Shown here piece after piece: positions 1-7,716 of a stretch of 26,530 nucleotides of DNA. The DNA lies in assembly GCA_948560265.1 (NCBI GenBank), contig CAOXTD010000019.1, positions 1 to 26,530 of the forward strand, read 5' to 3'. The first letter of the stretch is position 1; the number at the start of each line of letters is the position of its first letter. The stretch is from an uncultured Clostridia bacterium (GTDB lineage: Bacteria; Bacillota; Clostridia; TANB77; CAG-508). The translations under genes were made by a program, and so were the position numbers. The notes under the pieces are model-generated. The model made no database searches. It was not told the DNA's origin and saw only the letters and a program-made list of their open reading frames with translations.

Positions 1-72
1 TTTCCTAATTTCTTGAAAAATATTCTAGTTCCTATCCTATTTTTCATTTATTAGTTTATAACATTTTGTTTT

Positions 73-102
73 ATTTTAACAATATCTGTTGTAAAATGTC
101 AA
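73..102 (-). promoter_or_regulatory. Candidate promoter reading off the left edge
   Basis: On the minus strand a perfect -35 TTGACA (97-102) is followed after 18 bases by TAAAAT (73-78). It would drive a gene lying left of the window. The rest of bases 1-147 is AT-rich and shows no open frame that I can support. Confidence 0.4.
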
Positions 103-147
103 TAGGTTCTTTTAAAAAATATTAACCTTTGTGTTAATGTTTTTAAA

Positions 148-176
148 AGAAAAAAGAAAGCTATTTTTCAGCTTTC
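148..176 (-). terminator. Intrinsic terminator of the Cys/Asn-tailed membrane protein gene
   Basis: On the minus strand a 7-bp stem (GAAAGCT / AGCTTTC, 170-176 with 156-162) is followed by a run of T. It lies just past the stop codon at 188 and fits a Rho-independent terminator. Confidence 0.75.
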
Positions 177-187
177 CTTCTTTCTTC

Positions 188-598
188 CTATCTTCTTCCA
201 CACCCACAATTACAATTACAGTTGCAGTTACAATTTGGTCTTCTTGCCTGTGTTGGTACTAAAATTGCTTCATTTGCTAAGTTAACACTATTACAAGGAC
301 TGGTATTATTTATGGTTATTGGTCTTTCAATAATTCTACAATTTCCTGTATTTTGATTTTCTAATATTCTAAGTAATCGACAAATCCATGCTGATAGCAC
401 AGCTGTTACATAAGCTAAAATGGCATATAATATAGCATATACTAAAAAACTTGCGTCAAAAAATGCAAATGTTATCACTAAGAAAATGGCAAAAAATGTT
501 GCTGCTACTAAAAGTGGATTTTTTAATACTTTTTGTAACACAATTGCTAATATAACAGTAGCAACAGGAAAAGCAAAAAATATCAATAAAGTATTCAT
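188..598 (-). CDS. Small membrane protein with Cys-Asn repeat tail (DUF2651-like)
   Basis: A 136-residue protein of unknown function. Residues 1-75 are three hydrophobic segments, likely membrane helices, beginning MNTLLIFFAFPV. The rest is a polar tail that ends in alternating Cys and Asn (NCNCNCNCNCGCG). The hydrophobic half resembles small Bacillus/Clostridium membrane proteins of the DUF2651 type, by memory only. The tail could bind metal or cross-link, which is inference. The ATG at 598 has an AGGAGA box. The gene lies 111 bases downstream of truA on the same strand and may be read from the same transcript. A terminator follows it. Confidence 0.7.
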   Translation of the reverse strand: MNTLLIFFAFPVATVILAIVLQKVLKNPLLVAATFFAIFLVITFAFFDASFLVYAILYAILAYVTAVLSAWICRLLRILENQNTGNCRIIERPITINNTSPCNSVNLANEAILVPTQARRPNCNCNCNCNCGCGRR

Positions 599-709
599 AT
601 GTTTTTCTCCTATTCTTTTTATTTTTTCTATCTGTTATATTTTATGTCACTTTTCTTTGTTTTGTTACATTTTAAGTTTCTCTTTTTGAAGTTGCCATTA
701 TCACTTTTT

Positions 710-1453
710 TTATTTATTATCATAATCTACATTCATTAAAAATAGTCCTTGTGCTGCTAAGGTCTTTCCTGCTTTTTGTCTATCTTTGGCTTCTAAAATC
801 TCTTTCATCTCTTTTGGTTCTCTATTGCCTAATCCTATCTCTACCAAAGTTCCTGCTATAATACGAACCATATTATACAAAAAGCCATTACCTGTTAGCA
901 TAATAATTATTCTTGCTTGTTCTTTTAAAACCTGTGCTTGGTAAATTGTTCTTACACTACTTTTGCTACTAGTTCCACTAGATTTAAAACTACTAAAGTC
1001 ATGCTCTCCTACTAAATAGTTTGCCGCTTCTTGCATTTTTTCTACATCTAATGGTTGTGATACATGATAGGTTGTATTTCTATAAATAGCGGTTCCTTGT
1101 TCTGAATTATCTATAATATAAGCATACGTTTTTTGATGACAATGATAACGACTATGAAATTCTATTGGTACTTCTTCTGCTTTTAAAATACGAATAGACT
1201 TTTTTAATTGTGAATTAATGGCGGTCGCCATTTTTTCAATGGGAAAGTCTGATTCTATCTTAAAATTTGCTACTTGCCCAAAAGCATGCACTCCAGCATC
1301 GGTTCTTCCAGAACCTATTAATTCCACTTTCTCTCTTGTTACACTTTCAATTGCTCTTTCTATTTCTCCTTGAATATTCAAATGGTTCGGTTGTTTTTGC
1401 CAACCATTGTAGTCTTTCCCTTCATATTCAATTGTTAATTTTATATTTCTCAT
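710..1453 (-). CDS. truA: tRNA pseudouridine(38-40) synthase TruA
   Basis: TruA converts uridines 38-40 in the anticodon arm of tRNAs to pseudouridine. The 247-residue length is normal for the family. The N-terminus (LTIEYEGKDYNGWQKQP) and the catalytic block SGRTDAGVHAFGQ with Asp52 are clear, as is the C-terminal GNGFLYNMVRIIAGTL motif. The start is ATG at 1453 with an AAAGGAG box. A promoter (TTGCAA-17-TATGAT) lies upstream, right beside a REP-like palindrome. Ecf-transporter genes and rplM/rpsI, often next to truA in Firmicutes, are not present here. Confidence 0.97.
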   Translation of the reverse strand: MRNIKLTIEYEGKDYNGWQKQPNHLNIQGEIERAIESVTREKVELIGSGRTDAGVHAFGQVANFKIESDFPIEKMATAINSQLKKSIRILKAEEVPIEFHSRYHCHQKTYAYIIDNSEQGTAIYRNTTYHVSQPLDVEKMQEAANYLVGEHDFSSFKSSGTSSKSSVRTIYQAQVLKEQARIIIMLTGNGFLYNMVRIIAGTLVEIGLGNREPKEMKEILEAKDRQKAGKTLAAQGLFLMNVDYDNK

Positions 1454-1481
1454 TTGTTTGCTCCTTTACTCATTTTGCCTT

Positions 1482-1510
1482 ATCATACTATATTATTGCT
1501 TTGTTTGCAA
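1482..1510 (-). promoter_or_regulatory. Promoter of truA
   Basis: Minus strand: -35 TTGCAA (1505-1510), 17-base spacer, -10 TATGAT (1482-1487), 29 bases before the truA start. Confidence 0.55.
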
Positions 1511-1511
1511 C

Positions 1512-1641
1512 TTGTCAGGTTGGGGACGTTCCTTTTTCTGACATTTCTGTCAGGTTAGGGACATACCTTCAATCTTTATTTTCAAGGTGTGTCCCCTGTA
1601 TGACACTTTTGTCAGAAAAAGGAACGTCCCCAACCTGACAA
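1512..1641. repeat. REP-like long palindrome (element 1)
   Basis: A perfect 32-bp inverted repeat (1512-1543 with 1610-1641) encloses a second, imperfect stem (about 1558-1570 with 1584-1595). The whole 130 bp can fold as one hairpin. Each outer arm carries the core TTGGGGACGTT flanked by TGTCAG and CTGACA, so each arm is itself a small imperfect palindrome. The same core recurs at 7585-7689 and 8897-8925. The form matches REP/BIME-type intergenic repeats, which are mobilised in trans by Y1 REP-associated transposases. No such transposase lies in this window. Confidence 0.8.
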
Positions 1642-1643
1642 AC

Positions 1644-1672
1644 TTGACAAATCCAGATTTTTCCTGCATAAT
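1644..1672 (+). promoter_or_regulatory. Candidate promoter of the HAD phosphatase
   Basis: -35 TTGACA (1644-1649), 17 bases, CATAAT (1667-1672). It begins two bases after the REP-like element and would give a very short leader before the start at 1692. Confidence 0.35.
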
Positions 1673-1691
1673 AGGTAATGGAGTGAAAATT

Positions 1692-2600
1692 ATGTCAATC
1701 AAATTAATTGCTACTGATTTGGATGGAACAATGCTTGCTCAAGATAATTCTATCCCACAAGCAAATTTAGAAGCTATTAAAACAATACAAAATAAACGTA
1801 TTCCTCTTGCTATCTGCACGGGGAAAAGTTATGCTATCTCAAAAGATATTTGCAATCAATGCAATGCTCAATATGGCATTTTTGGAAATGGTACACAAAT
1901 TATTGATTTAAAAGAACAAAAAGAAATTTATCGTCATTGTTTAACAATGGAAGAATTAACTTTCTGCTATCAATTAGCAGGAAAGCACCACTTACACATT
2001 CATGCTTATGGAGATAACTTTGTAATTACGGAAGAATTAAAATATATGGACCTTCGCAATTATGCAACATATTTTAAATCACAACATTCTGTTTTTGGAA
2101 AATATGACACATCTTTCAATTTAATGTTACATAATAGCAAAACTGAACTTTCTTTTTATATTGTAAAAAACTTATTAAAATATGTTCAAGAACATAAACT
2201 TACTATTTTTAATGTTATTTTATCAACAGAAAATAACTTAGAAGAAATTCGTTCTGAATTGGAAAGTAAATCTACTTTAACAGTTCAATTCATTTCTAAA
2301 AAAGGAGATTACAAAGATGAATTGTTAAATAAGGAATATGACTATTTTTCTATAGCCCCACAACATATTGGGAAAGGTTCTGCTTTGAACTTTTTGAAAG
2401 ACTATTTAAAAATTAATACCAATGATACTATGGCAATTGGTGATAATTTAAATGATATTGATTTATTAAAAAGTTCTGGTGTAGGTATTGCTGTTGCTAA
2501 TGCTTACGAACCTGTTAAAAAAGTAGCTAATTATACTACAAAAAGTTCTGCTAGTGATGGTGGCTTTGCAGAAGCAGTTTATCAGTTTGTAGAGTTTTAA
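1692..2600 (+). CDS. HAD-superfamily (Cof-type, subfamily IIB) phosphatase
   Basis: A 302-residue hydrolase of the Cof/YidA-like HAD family, probably a sugar-phosphate or nucleotide phosphatase in the cytoplasm; the substrate is not predictable. Motif I is DLDGT (nucleophile Asp9, acid Asp11), motif II is ICTGK (Thr43), motif III is Lys228 in IGKGSAL, and motif IV is GDNLNDIDLL (Asp251, Asp255). Residues ~85-190 form the C2-type cap. The frame stays open upstream to 1587, but that part lies inside the REP-like palindrome. ATG 1692 has a GGAG box and starts exactly at the family N-terminus, so I chose it. A bidirectional terminator separates it from cdaA. Confidence 0.92.
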   Translation: MSIKLIATDLDGTMLAQDNSIPQANLEAIKTIQNKRIPLAICTGKSYAISKDICNQCNAQYGIFGNGTQIIDLKEQKEIYRHCLTMEELTFCYQLAGKHHLHIHAYGDNFVITEELKYMDLRNYATYFKSQHSVFGKYDTSFNLMLHNSKTELSFYIVKNLLKYVQEHKLTIFNVILSTENNLEEIRSELESKSTLTVQFISKKGDYKDELLNKEYDYFSIAPQHIGKGSALNFLKDYLKINTNDTMAIGDNLNDIDLLKSSGVGIAVANAYEPVKKVANYTTKSSASDGGFAEAVYQFVEF

Positions 2601-2637
2601 AAAAGATACTATGTTTTTATTACACAGTATCTTTTTT
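2598..2637. terminator. Bidirectional terminator between the HAD gene and cdaA
   Basis: A near-perfect hairpin (AAAAGATACT / AGTATCTTTT arms) has A-runs before it and T-runs after it. It sits between two convergent genes and can serve both. Confidence 0.85.
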
Positions 2638-2640
2638 GGT

Positions 2641-3573
2641 TTACTTTTCTTCTTTTTGCTTTTCTAATTTATTTTGTTCTATGTTTTGTTGTTTTCTTGC
2701 CTTTACTTTTTCTACTCTTTTCAACTTTTCGTCGCCAAATCTTTTTGTAACAATATGTTTGATTAAGATATTTTTCAAACTATCTTCTTTCACATCTACA
2801 ATTAAAGTTCCTTCTTTGGCAACTGAAATCTTGCCAGTCTCTTCTGAAATGATAACAGCTATCGCATCAGATTCTTTAGAAATACCTAAACCTGCACGGT
2901 GTCTAGTTCCTAATTCTTTTGCAATATCTTTATCATCTGCTAATGGTAAAATGCAAGCTGCTGCTGCAATTTTATTATTTGCTATAATAACTGCTCCATC
3001 ATGTAATGGTGTATTTGGCGTAAATAAATTTACAATCAGTTGTGGTGAAACTTCTGAACCTATCCTAACACCTGTGTCTGCTATATCATTGATTTGAATA
3101 TCTCTTTCTAAAACAATTAAACCACCTGTTTTTGCCTTTGCAAGTTCTGTTGCAGCAATGACAATTTTATAAATATCTTCTTTTGTTTTAGTTGCTAAAT
3201 CTTTATCAAATCCAAAATACTTTGTAATTCTGTTGGTTCCTATCTGCTCTAACATTCTTCTAAGTTCTGGTTGAAAAATAACGATTAAAGCAATAACTCC
3301 ATAAGGCATAAAAAAGGTTAAAAAGAAATTCAAAATTCTTAATTGTAATACTTCACTCAAAACCACAATCGCAATAATCCATACAATACCTTTTAATAAT
3401 TGCCATGCTCTTGTTTTTTTAGCATACAATACAAACTTGTAAATTAAATAACCTACAATTACTAAATCTAGTATTAATGTTATTAGTCTAAATGGATTTT
3501 GAGATAAGTCCACCATGTACCCTGTAAATGCTTGCCAAATCCCAGTCCAACTGATATTTATATTTTCAAACAT
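2641..3573 (-). CDS. cdaA: Membrane diadenylate cyclase CdaA (DacA)
   Basis: CdaA joins two ATP molecules to make the second messenger c-di-AMP at the membrane. It has 310 residues, slightly longer than the usual ~270-280. Three hydrophobic segments occupy residues ~30-105, and the DAC (DisA_N) domain spans ~120-270. Its signatures are DGA (192-194) in TPLHDGAVII and RHR (224-226) in GTRHRAG. The extra length is a Lys/Glu-rich C-terminal tail (~283-310). The start ATG 3573 follows an AGAGGT box. The usual partners cdaR (YbbR) and glmM are not next to it; a 41-aa membrane protein gene precedes it and a terminator follows. Confidence 0.95.
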   Translation of the reverse strand: MFENINISWTGIWQAFTGYMVDLSQNPFRLITLILDLVIVGYLIYKFVLYAKKTRAWQLLKGIVWIIAIVVLSEVLQLRILNFFLTFFMPYGVIALIVIFQPELRRMLEQIGTNRITKYFGFDKDLATKTKEDIYKIVIAATELAKAKTGGLIVLERDIQINDIADTGVRIGSEVSPQLIVNLFTPNTPLHDGAVIIANNKIAAAACILPLADDKDIAKELGTRHRAGLGISKESDAIAVIISEETGKISVAKEGTLIVDVKEDSLKNILIKHIVTKRFGDEKLKRVEKVKARKQQNIEQNKLEKQKEEK

Positions 3574-3640
3574 ATATTACCTCTTTTTTCATTATCTTGC
3601 TACAATATAAAAGTACAAAAGTATAACTATCTTCTACGTC

Positions 3641-3666
3641 AGATAATACATTAGCATGTATTATCT
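3641..3666. other. Hairpin between the 41-aa gene and cdaA
   Basis: A perfect 10-bp stem (AGATAATACA with TGTATTATCT) has a 6-base loop and overlaps the stop codon of the 41-aa gene. Neither side has a T-run, so it is not a standard terminator. It may stabilise or process mRNA ahead of cdaA. Confidence 0.5.
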
Positions 3667-3786
3667 TCCTAGAATATAGAAAATTAATGTTGCTGCAATA
3701 GATAATACCATCATAACAGCTAATATTATTGCCATAATTTTTGTTGCTAATTTTCCTATATTTTTATTTTTTTGTTCTTTTGCCAT
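3661..3786 (-). CDS. 41-aa single-pass membrane protein (DUF4044-like)
   Basis: A small gene encoding MAKEQKNKNIGKLATKI followed by one hydrophobic helix (about residues 18-38) and GR at the end. A basic N-terminus plus one membrane helix is the plan of the short Firmicutes DUF4044 proteins, whose function is unknown. The start ATG (3784-3786) has a strong AGGAGG box 7 bases upstream. A promoter (TTGAAA-17-TATAAC) lies about 65 bases before it. It sits 87 bases upstream of cdaA on the same strand and probably shares its transcript. Confidence 0.7.
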   Translation of the reverse strand: MAKEQKNKNIGKLATKIMAIILAVMMVLSIAATLIFYILGR

Positions 3787-3849
3787 TTGTTATTTCCTCC
3801 TACTTGGATTTTATTTATATTTTAAGGATTTACGATTCCCCATATTTTA

Positions 3850-3878
3850 GTTATAGCATAAAAGTCTTACTTTTTCAA
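3850..3878 (-). promoter_or_regulatory. Promoter of the 41-aa gene and cdaA
   Basis: Minus strand: -35 TTGAAA (3873-3878), 17 bases, -10 TATAAC (3850-3855). Confidence 0.55.
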
Positions 3879-3905
3879 TAAATAAAAAATTAATTTTTCA
3901 TTTTG

Positions 3906-3933
3906 TTGACGTTTTCTATTTCTGTGATATAAT
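3906..3933 (+). promoter_or_regulatory. Promoter of the arginase-family gene
   Basis: -35 TTGACG (3906-3911), 16 bases, perfect -10 TATAAT (3928-3933). It is divergent from the cdaA-side promoter and about 80 bases upstream of the start codon. Confidence 0.65.
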
Positions 3934-4012
3934 TCATATGTTGTGACTACTAGTATTTGATAATTATCATTGCTATGTCCAAAAGAAAATTAATACAGAG
4001 GTTAATAAAATA

Positions 4013-5056
4013 ATGAAAAAAATTGCAATTATTAACGCTTGCACCGATTTGGGCGTTCACGTAAATGGTGCTAGCTTAGGAGCCCAAATACTAACAAAGG
4101 ATTTATGTTCTAATAGCACAGTTTCACATTGCTATACATTAAAAGATAGTCAAACAAAAGAACAAGCTAATCCTAAAAATCCAGTAACTACATGCCAAGA
4201 AATAGATGACTTTGTACAAGAATTTAATCGTTTATTACTTGCCATGCATGAACTACACTTTGAAGAAAAAATGTCTGAAGAAAACACAAAACTATATCAG
4301 AAAAAAATGCATGATTTAGTATTATCTGTTAAGGCATTAGATACTAAAAATGAAAAAAGAAATTTAGAACAAATCAATGAGTTTAACCAAAAATTATATT
4401 CTCAAGTATTACAAATACTAGAAGATAATGAATTTCCTCTAACAGTAGGTGGAGACCATATTATCGCAATTGCTTCTAGCTTAGCATCTATTAAAAAACA
4501 TCAAAATTTAGGTATTATTTGGTTTGATTCCCACGCCGATTACAATACATATGCTACCTCCGTTACAGGTAATTTACATGGACTTCCTTTAGCAGTTGCT
4601 ACCCATTTTGAAAAAGATATTTTAGCTGATTTTCATGAGGGACCTTTTTACGACCCGAAACATACTGTTATTATTGGTGGAAGAGATATCGACCCTTGGG
4701 AATGGGGTAATGTTTTAGAAGCTGGCGTTACTGTATTTTCTACGAAAGATATTCAAAAATATGGTGCTAGAGAAATCTGTAAAAAAGCTTTTGAAATTGC
4801 TTCTAATGGTACAAACGGAGTTCACATCAGTTTTGATTTAGACTTAATTGACCCACAAGTTGCTCCTGGTGTTTCTGTTCCTGCTAAAGATGGTATCAAC
4901 TTAAAAGAGACATATGAGCTAGTAGATGAAATTGTAAAATATGCAAATATAATTAAGTCTGCTGATTTAGTGGAATATAATCCTATGTTTGACAAAGATG
5001 ACAAAACTGCAAATCTTGCAAAAGAGATTTTAAATAAGTGGATTGCAAATTTTTAA
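4013..5056 (+). CDS. Arginase/agmatinase-family ureohydrolase, probably arginase
   Basis: A Mn2+-dependent ureohydrolase that releases urea from arginine or a related guanidino compound. Metal-binding residues are all visible: GGDH (His149), DSHADYNT (Asp172, His174, Asp176) and SFDLDLIDP (Asp275, Asp277). The Asn178-Thr179 pair, GNLHGLP (186-192) and VEYNP (320-324) favour arginase over agmatinase or formiminoglutamase. At 347 residues it is about 45 longer than a typical arginase. The extra length is a charged, helical stretch around residues 45-135. The start ATG 4013 has a weak AGAGGT box. It is a single-gene unit with its own promoter and terminator. Substrate specificity is inferred, not proven. 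Confidence 0.85.
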   Translation: MKKIAIINACTDLGVHVNGASLGAQILTKDLCSNSTVSHCYTLKDSQTKEQANPKNPVTTCQEIDDFVQEFNRLLLAMHELHFEEKMSEENTKLYQKKMHDLVLSVKALDTKNEKRNLEQINEFNQKLYSQVLQILEDNEFPLTVGGDHIIAIASSLASIKKHQNLGIIWFDSHADYNTYATSVTGNLHGLPLAVATHFEKDILADFHEGPFYDPKHTVIIGGRDIDPWEWGNVLEAGVTVFSTKDIQKYGAREICKKAFEIASNGTNGVHISFDLDLIDPQVAPGVSVPAKDGINLKETYELVDEIVKYANIIKSADLVEYNPMFDKDDKTANLAKEILNKWIANF

Positions 5057-5060
5057 AACG

Positions 5061-5102
5061 AAAAAGAAACGATACTTCACTTTTCAGTATCGTTTCTTTT
5101 TT
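5061..5102. terminator. Bidirectional terminator between arginase and pheT
   Basis: Hairpin with arms GAAACGATACT / AGTATCGTTTC, an A-run before it and a T-run after it, placed between convergent genes. Confidence 0.85.
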
Positions 5103-5123
5103 GCTATTTCATAAAAGCAACCT

Positions 5124-7565
5124 CTATTTTCTAAGTTCTGCCCCTAAACTCTTCTCTAGTTCTGCTATAATCTCTGTCATAACACCATTGATTTCCTCAT
5201 CTTTTAAAGTTCTGTCAGGTACTCTGAATTTCAAGCTATAGGCAACACTCTTTTTGTTTTCTCCGAGTTTTTCACTTCTATAAATATCAAATAATTTTGC
5301 TTCTTCTAGCATTTTCTTAGATTTCTTTTGAATAATAGCCTCTATTTTTCCTACCTCTACAGATTCATCTACTAACATACTAATATCTCTTTCCACTGCT
5401 GGAAATTTCGTAATTGGTGCATATTTCTTATTGCTTCTTGCATATTTCGCAATCTTATCTAAATTGATTTCGGCTAATAATATTCTTTGTGAAATATCAT
5501 AATTTCTGGTTAATAATGGGTTGGCTTCTCCAATCGTAGCAACTACATCATTTCCTACATTAATGTTGGCACATCTTCCTGGATGATACATTTGATTAGT
5601 TACTTCTTTTCTTACATCAAATCTTGCCATTCCTGCTACTTCTAAAACGTTTTCTACTAATCCCTTTAAAGTATAGAAATCTTCACTTTCACTATACATT
5701 CCAATTGTTAGAATGTTGTTTTCTAGAGGTAACTCTCCTTTTCCAATTGCCTCATTTTTGTTTTGGTATGTTCTAGAAATATCAAATAATCTTACATCTT
5801 TGTTCTTGTAATTGTTGTTATTTTGAAGCATTTGCATCATAGTTGGAACAGACGTTGTTTTCATCACTGTATAATCTTCACTTAATGGATTTTGAATACG
5901 AACTGCTTGTGTTAGATATTCATTCTCACCTGTAATATTACATTTTTCTAAATCCTTTTCACTAATAAAACCAAAAGTACAAATTTCAGATAAGCCAAGA
6001 TTCACTAATAGTCCTGCCACTTTATCTTGAATGGTTTGTTCTTTATTTTTTCCACCTAAAGTTGTCTCACTATTGATTAATGTTGTTCCTAATTTATCAT
6101 ATCCATGAAATCTTAATACTTCCTCTGCTACATCTGCTAATTGTTCCACATCTTGTCTAAAATATGGCGGAATAACAGTATCATTTTCTACCTTCATTTC
6201 TAGTTTTTCTAAAATGCCTATCATTTCCTCTTTGGTAGCTTTAATGCCAAGCAAATTGTTAATTCTATCTACTTGTAAAGGAATTTGATTTACTTTTTGT
6301 TTGGTTGGGTATACATCAATTTTACCTTCAACCGCTTCTCCTGCTCCTAGCTGTTCTACCAATTCTACTGCACGATTAACTACTTTTAATGCATTTTCAG
6401 GTGATAATCCCTTCTCATAACGCGCCGATGCCTCTGTTCTTAAACCAACTGCTTTAGCTGTTTTTCTTACACTTCCTCCATAGAATACTGCTGATTCAAA
6501 TACAACAGTTTGTGTATCACCTTCTATTTCAGAATTTTGACCACCCATTACACCTGCAATTGCTACTGGTTTCTTTTCATCTGCAATTACAAGCATGGTT
6601 TCATCTAGATTTCTTTCTTGGTCATCTAGTGTTATAATTTTTTCATTTGATTTAGCTCGTCTTACTGTAATATGTTTTCCATCAATAGAGTTAATATCAA
6701 AAGCATGCATTGGTTGCCCTAATTCAAGCATAACATAGTTTGTAATATCTACAATATTATTGATACTTCTTACTCCACAGGCATTTAATCTTTTTACCAT
6801 CCAATCTGGAGATGGACCAATCTTTACATTTTTCACTACTCTGGCAATATATCTATAGCAAAGGTCTGGTGCTTCAATGCTAACCGTTAATCCTTCAATA
6901 TTCTCTTTATCAGGCACTTTCATTTCTTCTAAGTTTTTACGTGGATTTTTGAAAGTTTCTTTTAAAGACACTGCCGTTTCTCTTCCTAAGCCTTCAATTG
7001 ATAAACAATCTGGTCTATTAGGAGTAATTTCAAAATCAATAACTGTTTGATTTAGCCCTAAAACTTCTTTAATATCTTTACCTAAACTTTTCTCTAATTC
7101 TTCATTTTTACCTATCTTCTCATTCTGCTCTGAAGACAAAATCATAATACCATTCTCAATTTGATTTGGATAATTATGGATATCTAATCCTAATTCCCCC
7201 ATAGAGCACATCATACCACAAGAATCTACTCCTCTTAGTTTACCAGTTTTAATTTGTACTCCTCCTGGTAAAGTAGAACCATCTTTAGCAATTGGAACAA
7301 TATCATTTTCATGAATGTTATTTGCTCCTGTTACAATTTGTACAACTTCTCCATTTCCTACATCTACTTGTGTTACAACCATATGGTCAGAATCCAAATG
7401 TGGTTTGATTTCCAAAATCTTTCCTACTACCACATTTTGAATATCTCCACCTTGTTCTTCTATAGTTTCTACTTTAGAACCAGTCATTGTCAAAATATCG
7501 CCTAGCTCTTTAGCATTTACATTAATATTTGAATATTCTTTTAACCATTCAATACTTGCTTTCAA
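5124..7565 (-). CDS. pheT: Phenylalanine-tRNA ligase beta subunit
   Basis: The beta subunit of the alpha2-beta2 enzyme that charges tRNA-Phe. It has about 813 residues, normal for the long bacterial form. In order there are an N-terminal tRNA-binding (EMAP/CsaA-like) domain (~38-150, VGKILEIKPHLDSDHM), the B3/B4 editing region, B5, the catalytic-like core, and the C-terminal FDX-ACB anticodon-binding domain (TKFPAVERDISMLV). The frame stays open to 7592, but those codons are the AAAGGAGG ribosome binding site and the edge of a REP-like repeat. The TTG at 7563-7565 (KASIEWLKEY follows) has ideal spacing and matches the family start. It is the second gene of the T-box-controlled operon. Confidence 0.95.
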   Translation of the reverse strand: MKASIEWLKEYSNINVNAKELGDILTMTGSKVETIEEQGGDIQNVVVGKILEIKPHLDSDHMVVTQVDVGNGEVVQIVTGANNIHENDIVPIAKDGSTLPGGVQIKTGKLRGVDSCGMMCSMGELGLDIHNYPNQIENGIMILSSEQNEKIGKNEELEKSLGKDIKEVLGLNQTVIDFEITPNRPDCLSIEGLGRETAVSLKETFKNPRKNLEEMKVPDKENIEGLTVSIEAPDLCYRYIARVVKNVKIGPSPDWMVKRLNACGVRSINNIVDITNYVMLELGQPMHAFDINSIDGKHITVRRAKSNEKIITLDDQERNLDETMLVIADEKKPVAIAGVMGGQNSEIEGDTQTVVFESAVFYGGSVRKTAKAVGLRTEASARYEKGLSPENALKVVNRAVELVEQLGAGEAVEGKIDVYPTKQKVNQIPLQVDRINNLLGIKATKEEMIGILEKLEMKVENDTVIPPYFRQDVEQLADVAEEVLRFHGYDKLGTTLINSETTLGGKNKEQTIQDKVAGLLVNLGLSEICTFGFISEKDLEKCNITGENEYLTQAVRIQNPLSEDYTVMKTTSVPTMMQMLQNNNNYKNKDVRLFDISRTYQNKNEAIGKGELPLENNILTIGMYSESEDFYTLKGLVENVLEVAGMARFDVRKEVTNQMYHPGRCANINVGNDVVATIGEANPLLTRNYDISQRILLAEINLDKIAKYARSNKKYAPITKFPAVERDISMLVDESVEVGKIEAIIQKKSKKMLEEAKLFDIYRSEKLGENKKSVAYSLKFRVPDRTLKDEEINGVMTEIIAELEKSLGAELRK

Positions 7566-7584
7566 TTTATTTTCCTCCTTTATT

Positions 7585-7708
7585 TGTCGCACTTGGGGAC
7601 GTTAGTTTGTGCGACATCTGTCCCTCAGTACGACATTTCTCCATTCTTTTTCAAAAATGTCGCACAAACTAACGTCCCCAAGTGCGACATGTGTCCCCAA
7701 GTGTGACA
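7585..7708. repeat. REP-like palindrome between pheS and pheT (element 2)
   Basis: A perfect 32-bp inverted repeat (7585-7616 with 7658-7689) has the core TTGGGGACGTT flanked by TGTCGCAC and GTGCGACA. A shorter related unit (GTCCCTCAGTACGACA) lies inside, and another (GTCCCCAAGTGTGACA) directly follows the right arm. It fills the pheS-pheT gap and ends next to the pheT ribosome binding site. The design is the same as element 1 but with different flanking half-sites. Confidence 0.8.
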
Positions 7709-7716
7709 CTAAAACA

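Noticed and set aside
1587..1691. Upstream extension of the HAD phosphatase
   Set aside because: The extra 35 codons lie in the REP-like palindrome, and the family start with its ribosome site is at 1692.
7566..7592. GTG start for pheT nine codons upstream
   Set aside because: Those codons include the AAAGGAGG ribosome site and the edge of the repeat; TTG 7563-7565 fits the family N-terminus.
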